A stretch of 50,391 nt of DNA, taken from NCBI GenBank assembly GCA_947623555.1, contig CANQGW010000007.1, positions 1-50,391 on the forward strand, in the 5' to 3' direction. The notes under the pieces were generated by a model, which was not told the origin of the DNA, ran no database searches, and saw only the letters and a program-made list of their open reading frames with translations. This stretch comes from an uncultured Clostridia bacterium (lineage in GTDB: Bacteria; Bacillota; Clostridia; TANB77; CAG-508). The translations under genes and the position numbers were made by a program. This document shows, piece by piece, positions 35,957 to 46,257 of the stretch; position 1 is the first letter of the stretch; every line of letters begins with the position of its first letter.

Positions 35957-38734
35957 TTAAGAGTTTGATATAACACTGCTACATTTATGGCAAAGTGTTG
36001 GATGATCTTTATTCTCTCCTACTGTAGTATCATATTTCCAGCATCTTTCACATTTTTCGCCTTCTGCAACTTCTACTTTTATTCCTATTTTTTTATCGTC
36101 TTTTCTTTCATTTTTTTCTACTTGCAAATTAGATACAATGAATACTGTTGTTAATAAATCTTTATTTTTTTCTAAAAATTCATATTCTTGTTCATCAGCA
36201 TATATAGTAACTTTTGCATTTAATGAATGACCTATTACTTTATTTGCTCTAGCAAGTTCTAACTCTTTACTTACATCTTCTTTTAATTTTAAAATATGGT
36301 TCCATTTTTCTTCAATTTCTTTATTGTCATATTTTTCATTTGGCTCTGGTAATGTAGTTAACATTACGCTTTCTACTTGTTCTTCTTTAGGATGAACCAT
36401 ATATTTCCAAATTTCTTCTGCTGTATAGCAAATCATAGGTGCTAATAGTTTTACTAAAATGTCTAAAATGATGTACATTGCAGTTTGTGCAGAACGTCTT
36501 TCTAAAGAGTCTTTTCTAGAAGTATATAATCTATCTTTAATAATATCTAAATAAAAGTTACTCATATCAATTACGCAGAATTGATTAATATCGTGATATA
36601 CTAAATGGAAGTTAAAGTCCTCATAATTTTGTACTGAATCTTTTAATAATTTATTTACCTTTAACAATGCCCATTTATCTATTTCCTGCATGTCCTCATA
36701 TTTTACTTGGTCTTTTTCTGGGTCATAGTCTGAAGTGTTTCCTAATATATATCTTGCAGTGTTTCTCATTTTTCTATAGCTTTCGCTTATTTGTTTTAAT
36801 ATATCTCTTGAGATACTAACATCTGATTTAAAATCTGACGACAATACCCATAACCTTAAAATATCTGCTCCATATTCTTTTATAATATCTTGAGGGCTAA
36901 TACCATTTCCTAATGATTTAGACATTTTTCTGCCTTCTTCATCTATTACCCAGCCATGTGTTAAAATAGCTTTGTATGGAGCTACTCCCTTTGTTGCAAC
37001 AGAAGTTAATATAGATGATTGGAACCAACCTCTATATTGATCATGTCCTTCCAAATATAAGTCTGCTGGGAAATCAATTCCTCTTTCTACAAGTACACCT
37101 TGATGTGATGAACCAGAGTCAAACCATACATCCATAATGTCTGTTTCTTTTTTGAATTCATGGCATCCACATTTAGGGCATGTTGCACCTTCTGGCATTA
37201 ACTCTTTTTCACTTAATTCAAACCATGCATTTGAACCTTTTTGCCTAAATATTTTTTCTACTTTTTCAAAGCTTTCTTTTGTAGCATATTCAGTTCCACA
37301 TTCTTTACAATAGAAAATTGGAATTGGTACACCCCATGTACGTTGCCTTGAAATACACCAGTCTGCCCTATCTTTTACCATGCTTGCAATTCTTTCTTTT
37401 CCCCAGCTTGGTGTCCATTTTACTGTTTCAATTGCTTTTAATGTTTCATCTTTAAATCCATCTACTGATGCAAACCATTGATCTGTTGCTCTAAATATAA
37501 TTGGGTTTTTACATCTCCAACAATGTGGATATGAGTGTAGAATATCTTCTTTTCTTAATAAGTATCCATGCTCGTCTAACCATTCTGGAATTACCTTGTT
37601 AGATTCATCACAACTTAATCCTACAAATGGGCCTGCACCTTCTGTTTGGTAACCTTTTCCATTAACTGTAACAATAATGTCTAAATTATTTCTTAAACCA
37701 CATAGGTAGTCTTCTTTACCATAGCTAGGTGCTGTATGAACTGCTCCTGTACCTGTTTCTAAATCAACTGCAACATCATTTTCTGCGCCTAATACTACTC
37801 TAGAAGTTCTATCTAAAAATGGATGAGCACAAAGTATTCCTTCTAATTCTGCTCCTGTTACTGTTTTTAAAGTTTTATAGTTTTTAGAACCAATTTTACC
37901 CATTACTTGGTCTACAAGTAATGTTGCCATTACCAGTTTTCCTTTTTCACATTCTACTAAACTATATTCATAGTCTCCACCTACAGTAATACCTGTATTT
38001 CCTGGAAGTGTCCATGGTGTTGTTGTCCAAATAACAATGCTTGTGTCAGTATCTAATACTCCCTTTCCATCTACTACTGGAAATTTTACATATATAGATG
38101 GTGATGTAATATCTTTGTATTCAATTTCTGCCTCTGCTAATGCTGTTTCACAGTCAATACACCAATGAACTGGTTTTAAACCTTTATAAATATACCCTTT
38201 TAAATACATTTCTGCAAACACGCCTATTTGCCTTGCTTCAAACTCTGGCATTAAAGTTTTATATGGGTGTTCCCAGTCTGCAAGTACACCTAACCTTTTA
38301 AAACCTTCTGATTGCTTATCTACATATTGAAGAGCAAAGTCACGACAGGTATCTCTAAATTTAGTAATACCAATTTCTTCTCTATTAATTCCTAATGCTT
38401 GAATAGCCTTTTTTTCAGTTGGAAGTCCATGTGTATCATAGCCAGGAACATAATTTATTTTATAGCCCTGCAAACTTTTAAAACGATTTACAGTATCTTT
38501 TAACACTTTATTTAAAGCATGTCCCATATGAATTTCGCCATTTGCATAAGGAGGTCCATCATGTAATACATAATGTTTATGACCTTCGTTTTTCTTTAAC
38601 ATTTTTTCATATAGACCATTATCAAAAATTTCTTCTTTGATTTTTGGCTCATTTTCTGGTAAGTTTCCTCTCATTGGAAATTCTGTGCTTGGTAAATTTA
38701 ATGTTTTTCCATAATCTTGTTTTTCTTCTGACAT
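35957..38734 (-). CDS. ileS: Isoleucine--tRNA ligase
   Basis: 925 residues, the bacterial type. Catalytic motifs: HMGHALN (HIGH variant) near residue 68 and KMSKSLGN near 600. The CP1 editing domain includes TTPWTLPGNTGI and GTGAVHTAPSYGKEDY. The C-terminal zinc-binding end has CERCWKY and CHKC. AAGGGAGGAACTAAAA precedes the ATG. It charges tRNA-Ile and edits Val-tRNA. Expression is governed by an Ile-type T-box. Confidence 0.98.
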   Translation of the reverse strand: MSEEKQDYGKTLNLPSTEFPMRGNLPENEPKIKEEIFDNGLYEKMLKKNEGHKHYVLHDGPPYANGEIHMGHALNKVLKDTVNRFKSLQGYKINYVPGYDTHGLPTEKKAIQALGINREEIGITKFRDTCRDFALQYVDKQSEGFKRLGVLADWEHPYKTLMPEFEARQIGVFAEMYLKGYIYKGLKPVHWCIDCETALAEAEIEYKDITSPSIYVKFPVVDGKGVLDTDTSIVIWTTTPWTLPGNTGITVGGDYEYSLVECEKGKLVMATLLVDQVMGKIGSKNYKTLKTVTGAELEGILCAHPFLDRTSRVVLGAENDVAVDLETGTGAVHTAPSYGKEDYLCGLRNNLDIIVTVNGKGYQTEGAGPFVGLSCDESNKVIPEWLDEHGYLLRKEDILHSYPHCWRCKNPIIFRATDQWFASVDGFKDETLKAIETVKWTPSWGKERIASMVKDRADWCISRQRTWGVPIPIFYCKECGTEYATKESFEKVEKIFRQKGSNAWFELSEKELMPEGATCPKCGCHEFKKETDIMDVWFDSGSSHQGVLVERGIDFPADLYLEGHDQYRGWFQSSILTSVATKGVAPYKAILTHGWVIDEEGRKMSKSLGNGISPQDIIKEYGADILRLWVLSSDFKSDVSISRDILKQISESYRKMRNTARYILGNTSDYDPEKDQVKYEDMQEIDKWALLKVNKLLKDSVQNYEDFNFHLVYHDINQFCVIDMSNFYLDIIKDRLYTSRKDSLERRSAQTAMYIILDILVKLLAPMICYTAEEIWKYMVHPKEEQVESVMLTTLPEPNEKYDNKEIEEKWNHILKLKEDVSKELELARANKVIGHSLNAKVTIYADEQEYEFLEKNKDLLTTVFIVSNLQVEKNERKDDKKIGIKVEVAEGEKCERCWKYDTTVGENKDHPTLCHKCSSVISNS

Positions 38735-38769
38735 TTTTAGTTCCTCCCTTTTATTTTATTTACAAAAAA

Positions 38770-39040
38770 AGCCATCTCGTCTTTGTTTTAGGACGAAATG
38801 GCTTTTACTTTCCGCGGTACCACCTAATTTAAAAGAATAAATGATATTTCTTTTCACTTTTTCCTTTAACGCAGGATTTACGTTTTCTTTTACTTTTATT
38901 TAATTTCAAAGAAACAGCTTAAAAGGTGATAACAATACTTATAAGTTTCTACTAAACTTTCACCAAATGTTTAGTTCTCTGTAAGATTTTGTAAATACTG
39001 TGTTGTCCTTTATAATCGCCCTTGTTTGTTATTTTATTTT
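38770..39040 (-). promoter_or_regulatory. T-box riboswitch, isoleucine type
   Basis: AGGTGGTACCGCGG (38812-38825) is the canonical T-box antiterminator sequence. A terminator follows at 38771-38802. A stem-I segment reads GTTATCACCTTTTAAGC, with ATC (Ile) at 38928-38930 as the specifier codon, matching the downstream gene. Confidence 0.95.
38771..38802 (-). terminator. T-box terminator before ileS
   Basis: GCCATTTCGTC and GACGAGATGGC pair, followed by TTTTTTTG. Confidence 0.9.
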
Positions 39041-39047
39041 CTTGTAT

Positions 39048-39076
39048 AGTTTAGCATATTTTGCTTTGTTTTTCAA
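39048..39076 (-). promoter_or_regulatory. Promoter of the ileS T-box leader
   Basis: TTGAAA (39071-39076), 17 bases and TAAACT (39048-39053), with an extended TGC before the -10, on the minus strand. Confidence 0.7.
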
Positions 39077-39148
39077 GTGGTAAATTTAAGAAATTTTAAG
39101 ACATAAAAACTTTTTAAATAAATTATTGGTAGTTTATTTTTAATTAGT

Positions 39149-39207
39149 AAAATGGAGCTTAAATATATACTCTTTTTTAGTTTGAATACATATTTAAGCT
39201 CCATTTT
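39149..39207 (-). terminator. Long hairpin after the coiled-coil gene
   Basis: AAAATGGAGCTTAAATAT pairs with ATATTTAAGCTCCATTTT (18 bp) around an AT-rich loop. T-rich on both sides. Confidence 0.7.
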
Positions 39208-39252
39208 ATAAATTTAGCAACAAATAAGATCTATCTTTGAAAAAAATATGAT

Positions 39253-39603
39253 TTAAGATAGTAAATGAGCTAATTGTTTTGAATTTTCACTAGTAGTTGT
39301 TTCTAAAGATGATATACGAATAGAATGTTTTTCTGATATATTTTCTAAATTGTCTACCCTTGTTTCTAATTGTTCTTGTTTTTCTTGATGCATTGCATAA
39401 CCGTCAAAAAGTGCTGGAATTTTGTTTGTAACAGCATCTTCAATAATTAATATTGATCTTTGTAAGTCTTTAATCATTTCTTCAATTCTTTCAAAGTGCT
39501 CATCATGTTCTTTTAGTTTTTTGTCTACTTGTATAAAATGTTCATCACAACTTTTTAAATGCTCTTCATGCTTATTTAATGCCATTTTAATTTCTTGATC
39601 CAT
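39253..39603 (-). CDS. Small coiled-coil protein of unknown function
   Basis: 116 residues from the ATG at 39603, with AGAGGTGG upstream; a GTG at 39615 is less likely. Almost the whole protein is predicted coiled coil: HEEHLKSCDEHFIQVDKKL repeats HEEH/DEHF-like heptads in the first half, and QLETRVDNLENISEKHSIRI continues in the second. No signal peptide or membrane helix. The first half has a repeat of about 14 residues (EHLKSCDEHF.., EHDEHFERIEE). No family recognised. It stands between terminators, apparently monocistronic. Confidence 0.6.
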   Translation of the reverse strand: MDQEIKMALNKHEEHLKSCDEHFIQVDKKLKEHDEHFERIEEMIKDLQRSILIIEDAVTNKIPALFDGYAMHQEKQEQLETRVDNLENISEKHSIRISSLETTTSENSKQLAHLLS

Positions 39604-39739
39604 ATTTTTCACCACCTCTCATATAAACTTTATTAAATTTTAAAATTTAATAATTAAAGTATAACATTAGTTATAATTTAATTCAAGGTTTTTTGTAAAA
39701 TTTTACTATTTATTTCTATCTTGTTTTAAGTTTAATTTT

Positions 39740-41026
<1,287 letters not shown>

Positions 41027-41058
41027 TTAGTTTTGATAGCTAATAGTAGCTTTTCATA

Positions 41059-42075
41059 TTATTCAAAATAATCTAGTTTCATTGCCTTTTTTACTTTTTG
41101 CATAGTTTCTTTAGCTGTTTGCCTTGTTTTTAAGGTTCCTTCTTTTAATATTTTTTCTACTAATTCAGGATGTTCTTCATAATATTTTCTTTTTTGCCTA
41201 ATTGGGTCTAGAAAATTATTTACATTTTGTGCTAATTGTTTCTTGCAAGCAACACAGCCTCTTTTTCCTGCTTTACATTCTTCACAAACACATTTCACTT
41301 CATCTAAAGAGCTAAATAATTTGTGATAATATGCTACCATACATATATCAGGGTGCCCTGGGTCGTCTTTTTTTATTCTTGCAGGGTCTGTTACTGCACT
41401 CATTATTTTTTTATTTACTTCTTCTTCTGGGTCTGACAAATAAATAGCATTTCCTAACGATTTGCCCATTTTTTCGTTTCCGTCTAAACCTTTTATCCTT
41501 TTATATTGTGATAAAATAGCTTCTGGCTCTGTTAAAGTTTCGCCATAAATACTATTAAATTTTCTAACAATTTCTTTGCACTGCTCTATTAATGGTAATT
41601 GGTCTTCACCTACTGGAACTACCGCTCCATTTACTACTGTAATGTCTGCAGCTTGGCTTACTGGGTAGCCCAAGAAGCCATATGTAACGCTTTCTCCAAA
41701 CACATCTTTTTTTTGTGCTATTTCTGTTTTTACTGTTGGGTTACGCTCTAACCTTGCAACTGTAACTAAATTAGAATAAAAAACTGTTAATTCTGCTGTT
41801 TCTGGAACCATTGATTGAATATATATAGTAGTTTTTTCTGGATCTATTCCAACTGATAAATAATCCATTACTACCTCTTTTATATTATTTCTTACCTTTT
41901 CTGGATTATCAAAATTATCTGTTAATGCTTGCACATCAGCAATTAAAATATATGGATCATAATTTCCACTATTTTGAAGCTCTACTCTTGTTTTTAGTGA
42001 GCCAAAATAATGACCAATATGCAATTTTCCTGTTGGTCTATCACCTGTTAGCATACGTTTTTTATTGTTTTCCAT
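41059..42075 (-). CDS. trpS: Tryptophan--tRNA ligase with Cys cluster
   Basis: 338 residues. Class I motifs: TGKLHIGHYFGSL (HIGH) and EKMGKSLGN (KMSKS). Near residues 248-284 are cysteines spaced C-x21-C-x6-C-x2-C (first in ICMVAYYH, then CKAGKRGCVAC). This is nearly the C-x22-C-x6-C-x2-C arrangement that binds a [4Fe-4S] cluster in the tryptophanyl-tRNA synthetase of Thermotoga maritima, where it helps anticodon contact. Two further Cys lie in VKCVC. A zinc site is the alternative. It has its own promoter at 42111-42139 and is followed by obgE. Confidence 0.95.
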   Translation of the reverse strand: MENNKKRMLTGDRPTGKLHIGHYFGSLKTRVELQNSGNYDPYILIADVQALTDNFDNPEKVRNNIKEVVMDYLSVGIDPEKTTIYIQSMVPETAELTVFYSNLVTVARLERNPTVKTEIAQKKDVFGESVTYGFLGYPVSQAADITVVNGAVVPVGEDQLPLIEQCKEIVRKFNSIYGETLTEPEAILSQYKRIKGLDGNEKMGKSLGNAIYLSDPEEEVNKKIMSAVTDPARIKKDDPGHPDICMVAYYHKLFSSLDEVKCVCEECKAGKRGCVACKKQLAQNVNNFLDPIRQKRKYYEEHPELVEKILKEGTLKTRQTAKETMQKVKKAMKLDYFE

Positions 42076-42110
42076 TTACACATCATTCCTTTAATAAAAA
42101 TCTATTATCT

Positions 42111-42139
42111 ATTATACTGGTTTTTAATATGTTTTACAA
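42111..42139 (-). promoter_or_regulatory. Promoter of trpS
   Basis: TTGTAA (42134-42139), 17 bases and TATAAT (42111-42116) on the minus strand. Confidence 0.7.
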
Positions 42140-42193
42140 GTTTTTGGAAGAAAAGAAATTTTATTTTTGCTTTATAAGGTAAAATTAAAACAA

Positions 42194-42222
42194 AAGAGTT
42201 GAGATTTTTACCTCAACCCCTT
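42194..42222 (-). terminator. Terminator after rpmA
   Basis: GGTTGAG and CTCAACTC-type stem with TCTTTTGTTTT after it, just downstream of the rpmA stop. Confidence 0.65.
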
Positions 42223-42230
42223 AAAATTAG

Positions 42231-42503
42231 TTATTCAGCTTTACCTTCTACTACTGGATAAACACTGACTTTTTTCTTATCTCTGCCAAGTCTTTCAAAT
42301 TTAACTTTACCAGTTACTTTTGCAAAAAGTGTATCATCACTACCAATACCAACATTAGTACCTGGATGAATTTTAGTTCCTCTTTGCCTTACTAATATAT
42401 TACCAGCTGGAACAACTTGCCCATCTGCTCTTTTTAGACCTAAACGTTTAGATTCACTATCTCTACCGTTTTTAACACTACCTTGACCTTTTTTATGAGC
42501 CAT
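42231..42503 (-). CDS. rpmA: Large-subunit ribosomal protein bL27
   Basis: 90 residues: [20 protein letters not shown] and the conserved [15 protein letters not shown]. It starts directly as MAHKKG. Most Firmicutes make bL27 with an N-terminal extension that the protease Prp removes, and the prp gene normally lies between rplU and rpmA. Here the extension is absent and only 58 bases separate rplU from rpmA, so both parts of that system are missing together. AAGGGAGTGAAAAGC precedes the ATG. Confidence 0.97.
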   Translation of the reverse strand: MAHKKGQGSVKNGRDSESKRLGLKRADGQVVPAGNILVRQRGTKIHPGTNVGIGSDDTLFAKVTGKVKFERLGRDKKKVSVYPVVEGKAE

Positions 42504-42561
42504 GCTTTTTCACTCCCTTCGATTACGAACTTTAAGGAATTTTCCCTTTTATATTATTTAT

Positions 42562-42957
42562 TTAAGCTTCTTTTTTTGTTTCTGTTTTTGGTTTTGCTGA
42601 TGTTTCTTTTACTTCAGCTTTTGCAGCAGTTTCTGCTTTAGCTTCTGCTGTTCTTATTTTAGTAATTTCTACTTTAGTGTATGGTTGTCTATGTCCTTGT
42701 GTTCTTCTGTAGTTCTTTTTAGCTTTGTATTTGTAAACTAAAACTTTTTCACCTTTACCATGAGAAACTACTTTTCCTTCAACTTTAACACCTTTTACAT
42801 AAGGAGCTCCTACTTCTACTTTTTTTTCGTCAGATACTAAAACAACATTATCAAATGTTACTTTTTTACCTTCTTCAGCATCTAATTTCTCGAAAAATAC
42901 TACTTCTCCCTCTGCTACTTTGTACTGTTTTCCACAGCTTTCAATAATTGCGTACAT
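42562..42957 (-). CDS. rplU: Large-subunit ribosomal protein bL21
   Basis: 131 residues. The first 103 are the bL21 fold ([33 protein letters not shown]). The last 28 are an extra Ala/Lys/Glu-rich tail ([15 protein letters not shown]..) not needed for the fold. It binds 23S rRNA. ATGGGAGGTGTACTAACAA precedes the ATG. The upstream leader probably lets the protein control its own operon. First gene of rplU-rpmA. Confidence 0.97.
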   Translation of the reverse strand: MYAIIESCGKQYKVAEGEVVFFEKLDAEEGKKVTFDNVVLVSDEKKVEVGAPYVKGVKVEGKVVSHGKGEKVLVYKYKAKKNYRRTQGHRQPYTKVEITKIRTAEAKAETAAKAEVKETSAKPKTETKKEA

Positions 42958-42961
42958 TTGT

Positions 42962-43060
42962 TAGTACACCTCCCATATTTGTATACTCGCTAAGCATAAA
43001 TAACAAGGCAATTGCTATTTTATAGCAATATTTAGTTGCCCGACCCAGGCGGCTTACAGA
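42962..43060 (-). promoter_or_regulatory. Ribosomal protein L21 leader element
   Basis: The 5' UTR holds GTAAGCCGCCTGGGTCGGGC, then a hairpin (TTGCTATAAAATAGCAA) before the ribosome site. This matches the general form of the Firmicutes L21 autoregulatory leader. Assigned from memory; a covariance search would settle it. Confidence 0.6.
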
Positions 43061-43065
43061 TAAAT

Positions 43066-43094
43066 ATTTTAACATAATATTGAAGCAATGTCAA
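43066..43094 (-). promoter_or_regulatory. Promoter of rplU-rpmA
   Basis: TTGACA (43089-43094), 17 bases and TAAAAT (43066-43071) on the minus strand. Confidence 0.75.
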
Positions 43095-43112
43095 CACCTT
43101 TGCTAATGTTTT

Positions 43113-44474
43113 CTAGCTTACTTTTTTTCTAGGTCTTCCACGTTTAGGTTTTTCTGGCTCTTGCTCTTTTTCTGGTTTTCCTAGTAAACTAAACATATTT
43201 GATTTGTATTTTTCTACTCCCGGCTGATCAAATGGGTTTACACCTAGTATACTTCCTGAAACCGCACATGCAAGTTCAAAGAAATATATTAAATGTCCTA
43301 AATTATAAGCATTTAGCTTATCCATGGTTATAACAATATTTGGCACATTTCCTTCTACATGTGCTTTTATTGTTCCTTCCATTGCCTTTTTATTTATTTC
43401 ATCTAACCCCTTACCTACTAAATAATTAAGTTCATCTAAATTGTCTTCATCTTGTTTAATTTTTAGGTCTGTTTCAGATTCTTTAATATTAATTACAGTT
43501 TCAAATAAATTTCTTTTTCCTTCTTGAATATATTGACCTAGTGAATGTAAATCTGTTGTAAACTCTACACCTGTGGGGTATAACCCTTTTCCGTTTTTTC
43601 CTTCACTTTCTCCAAATAATTGCTTCCACCATTCAATTATATAATGAAGCTTTGGCTCATAGCTTACTAAAATCTCCATGCTTTTTCTATCTCTATATAG
43701 CATATTTCTAACAACTGCATATTTGTAGCAGTCATTGTATTTTAAATTTTTATCTAAATATTTTTCTTGTGCAAATTTAGCACCTTCTAATAATTTGTCT
43801 ATATCAATTCCAGCTGTTGCAATTGGTAAAAGCCCAACTGGTGTTAAAACAGAATACCTGCCACCTACATCATTTGGTATTACAAATGTAGTATAATCTT
43901 CTTGTTTTGCAATTTGTTTTAACGCTCCATTTTTTTTGTCAGTTGTAACATATATTCTTTTTTTAGCTTCTTTTAAGCCATATTTATTTTCTAAAAACTC
44001 TCTAAAAATACGAAATGCAATAGCAGGCTCCATAGTAGTACCTGACTTTGAAATTACGTTTATAGATAAGTCTTTGTTTCCAATTAGTTCTATTAAATCA
44101 TTTATATAGTTTGGGCTTAAATTATTTCCCACATATAAAATTTGAGGAGTTTTTCTTTGACCTTTTTCAAGGTAATTATAAAATGTATGCGTTAAAGCCT
44201 CTATAACAGCCCTTGCACCTAAATACGAACCGCCAATTCCTATTACTAATAATATATCAGAATCTTCCCTAATTTTTTGAGCAGATTTTTTTATTTTTTC
44301 AACTTCCTTTTTGTCATATTTAGTAGGAAGTTCTAACCATCCTAAAAATTCTTTTTTATCTTTGCTTTTTTTATGTAAGTCTTCATGAATTTCAGCAATA
44401 AGTTCGGCATATTGCATTATATCTTTTTCTGCAATTTTAGTATTTTTTAAATCTAACTTAACATTTTGTATCAT
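43113..44474 (-). CDS. pgi: Glucose-6-phosphate isomerase with AT-hook-like tail
   Basis: 453 residues, the short bacterial type. It interconverts glucose-6-P and fructose-6-P. Visible: [62 protein letters not shown] and [12 protein letters not shown]. The C-terminus carries about 20 extra residues ending [12 protein letters not shown], containing the RGRP core of an AT-hook, which is unusual for this enzyme. Glucose-6-P could feed the glycogen locus at 7959-12019. AGGAGGGGTACTAAT precedes the ATG. Confidence 0.96.
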   Translation of the reverse strand: MIQNVKLDLKNTKIAEKDIMQYAELIAEIHEDLHKKSKDKKEFLGWLELPTKYDKKEVEKIKKSAQKIREDSDILLVIGIGGSYLGARAVIEALTHTFYNYLEKGQRKTPQILYVGNNLSPNYINDLIELIGNKDLSINVISKSGTTMEPAIAFRIFREFLENKYGLKEAKKRIYVTTDKKNGALKQIAKQEDYTTFVIPNDVGGRYSVLTPVGLLPIATAGIDIDKLLEGAKFAQEKYLDKNLKYNDCYKYAVVRNMLYRDRKSMEILVSYEPKLHYIIEWWKQLFGESEGKNGKGLYPTGVEFTTDLHSLGQYIQEGKRNLFETVINIKESETDLKIKQDEDNLDELNYLVGKGLDEINKKAMEGTIKAHVEGNVPNIVITMDKLNAYNLGHLIYFFELACAVSGSILGVNPFDQPGVEKYKSNMFSLLGKPEKEQEPEKPKRGRPRKKVS

Positions 44475-44537
44475 ATTAGTACCCCTCCTCTTTTGTATTT
44501 ATATTATGCAGTTATATGCTAATAGTTTTATATAAAT

Positions 44538-45119
44538 TTAAAATTCTGCTTCGCTTTTTGATAAACTATATTCATTTTTTATAATTTCCATAATAACATT
44601 AACTGTTTTTTGTAGATTATTATTTTTTATTACATAATCATACATTCCTATTTTAGATTCCTCAAAATCGAACCTATTTAGCCTTAATTGTATTTCTTTA
44701 ATACTTGGCTTGTCTACCCTTTGTTCTAGCCTTTTTTCAAGTTCTTCCTTTGGCACTTTTAAAAATATAGTTATAATTTTAACATCATTTTTTAATAATC
44801 TTGTTAAATTTTCTACACCATTTACTTCAATATCTTTAACAATAATTTTGCCACTATTTATTTTTTCATTTAATAGTTTTTTAGAAGTTCCATAATAATG
44901 CTCATGATGTACACTATATTCATATAATTCACCATTTTTTATCATCTCTTCAAACTCTTTAGTAGTAACAAAGTTATAGGTTACACCTGGTATATCGTTG
45001 CTTCTAGGAAGCCTATCTGTATAAGATGGAAGAGATTCTACATTTTCCATTTTTTCAATTAATTCTCTTTTTATTGTATCTTTACCTGCTCCAGACACAC
45101 CAGATAATAATACTAGCAT
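44538..45119 (-). CDS. gmk: Guanylate kinase-like protein
   Basis: 193 residues. P-loop LSGVSGAGKDTIKREL. The GMP-binding region SYTDRLPRSNDIPGVTYNFVT corresponds to the usual S.TTR..R..E..G..Y.F. with changed residues (Asp for the second Thr, Leu-Pro for Arg), and the P-loop has GKD instead of GKS. YEYSVHHEHYYGTSK matches the E......YGT element. KIITIFLKVPKEELEKRLEQR and the lid follow. GMP to GDP kinase is the likely role, but the changed GMP-site residues leave room for an altered substrate. Its ATG overlaps the rpoZ stop (ATGCTAG). Confidence 0.85.
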   Translation of the reverse strand: MLVLLSGVSGAGKDTIKRELIEKMENVESLPSYTDRLPRSNDIPGVTYNFVTTKEFEEMIKNGELYEYSVHHEHYYGTSKKLLNEKINSGKIIVKDIEVNGVENLTRLLKNDVKIITIFLKVPKEELEKRLEQRVDKPSIKEIQLRLNRFDFEESKIGMYDYVIKNNNLQKTVNVIMEIIKNEYSLSKSEAEF

Positions 45120-45301
45120 ACACTCACCTTACCTTCTGCTATTTCATCAGCTGCTAGTGATACAGCAGATGGTTCTTCTTTTTTAGTAAGTGGCGTGCTT
45201 CCTGCTGCTATTTGTCTAGCGCGTTTAGAAGTAGCAGATACTAATTGAAAACGATTATCAACTTTTTCTAATAGTTCTAATACAGTTGGTTTTACTAACA
45301 T
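45113..45301 (-). CDS. rpoZ: RNA polymerase omega subunit
   Basis: 62 residues, close to the minimal omega length. The core NRFQLVSATSKRARQIAAG is diagnostic, and AADEIAEGKV is the second conserved element. It stabilises assembly of beta-prime. AAAGAGGGGAAAACA precedes the ATG. Here it comes before gmk and overlaps it by seven bases; in most Firmicutes the order is yicC, remA, gmk, rpoZ. Confidence 0.92.
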   Translation of the reverse strand: MLVKPTVLELLEKVDNRFQLVSATSKRARQIAAGSTPLTKKEEPSAVSLAADEIAEGKVSVC

Positions 45302-45366
45302 TGTTTTCCCCTCTTTCTTTTAAAATATTATTTATCAAATTTTTATTATAAGTAACATATTTAGTT

Positions 45367-46242
45367 TTATTCAATATTTTGAATTTGCTCTCTTATGTCT
45401 TCTAACTCTGTTTTTAAATCAATTACTATATTAGTAATTTCTAATTTTCCAGATTTAGAGCCTATCGTATTTGTTTCTCTATTCATTTCTTGTACTAGGA
45501 AATCAATTTTTTTACCACAAGGCTCATTTGATTCCATTAATTTTTTAAATTGTGAAATATGGCTTTTTAACCTAGTTAATTCTTCTTGAACTGAATATTT
45601 ATCAGAATAAATAACTATCTCTTGTGCTAACCTTGTTTGATCTACCACATCAACCTTTAAAAGTTCTTTTATTCTTTCTTCCAATTTTACTATATATTCT
45701 TCTACAAGTCCAGTAGAAAGGTTATAAATTTCATCGACATTTTTTTCAATGTTTTGCAGGCGATTTTCTAAATCCTTTTGTATTTTTTCTCCTTCTAGCC
45801 TTCTCATTTCCATAAAATTATCTAATGCACTTTCTAAACATTCAGATAATTCTAGCCAAATTTGCTCTAAACTATCTTCTTCTATTTGAACATTTAAAAC
45901 ATCTGGCATTTTTGAAACCTCAACAGCTCGAAGTCCACTAGGAATACTGCTTTCTTCTGCCAAGTTAGAAAGTTCTTGTATATACCTTTTTGCTAATTCT
46001 TTGTTTATAATAATATTTTTTCCTTCCATTCCATAATTAGCATAATTAACAAAAACCTCTATTTTGCCTCTAGATATTTTATTTAAAACTGATTTTCTAA
46101 TTTTATCTTCTAAATATAAAAGGTTACGAGGTGCTTTAACAGTTATATCTGCATATTTATGATTTACAGACCTAATTTCTACTAAATATTCTCTTGAACC
46201 TTTTTCTAGTTTGGCTCTTCCAAAGCCTGTCATGCTGTTCAT
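45367..46242 (-). CDS. yicC: YicC-family endoribonuclease
   Basis: 291 residues, the normal length. The N-terminal signature MNSMTGFGRA is perfect. The centre has the charged helical part. The C-terminal DUF1732 region ends QEMNRETNTIGSKSGKLEITN, VIDLKTELEDIREQIQNIE. The family is linked to RNA turnover; the Escherichia coli member has been described as an endoribonuclease. AAAGGAGCAAGTAT precedes the ATG. It leads the yicC-rpoZ-gmk group. Confidence 0.95.
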   Translation of the reverse strand: MNSMTGFGRAKLEKGSREYLVEIRSVNHKYADITVKAPRNLLYLEDKIRKSVLNKISRGKIEVFVNYANYGMEGKNIIINKELAKRYIQELSNLAEESSIPSGLRAVEVSKMPDVLNVQIEEDSLEQIWLELSECLESALDNFMEMRRLEGEKIQKDLENRLQNIEKNVDEIYNLSTGLVEEYIVKLEERIKELLKVDVVDQTRLAQEIVIYSDKYSVQEELTRLKSHISQFKKLMESNEPCGKKIDFLVQEMNRETNTIGSKSGKLEITNIVIDLKTELEDIREQIQNIE

Positions 46243-46257
46243 ATACTTGCTCCTTTG

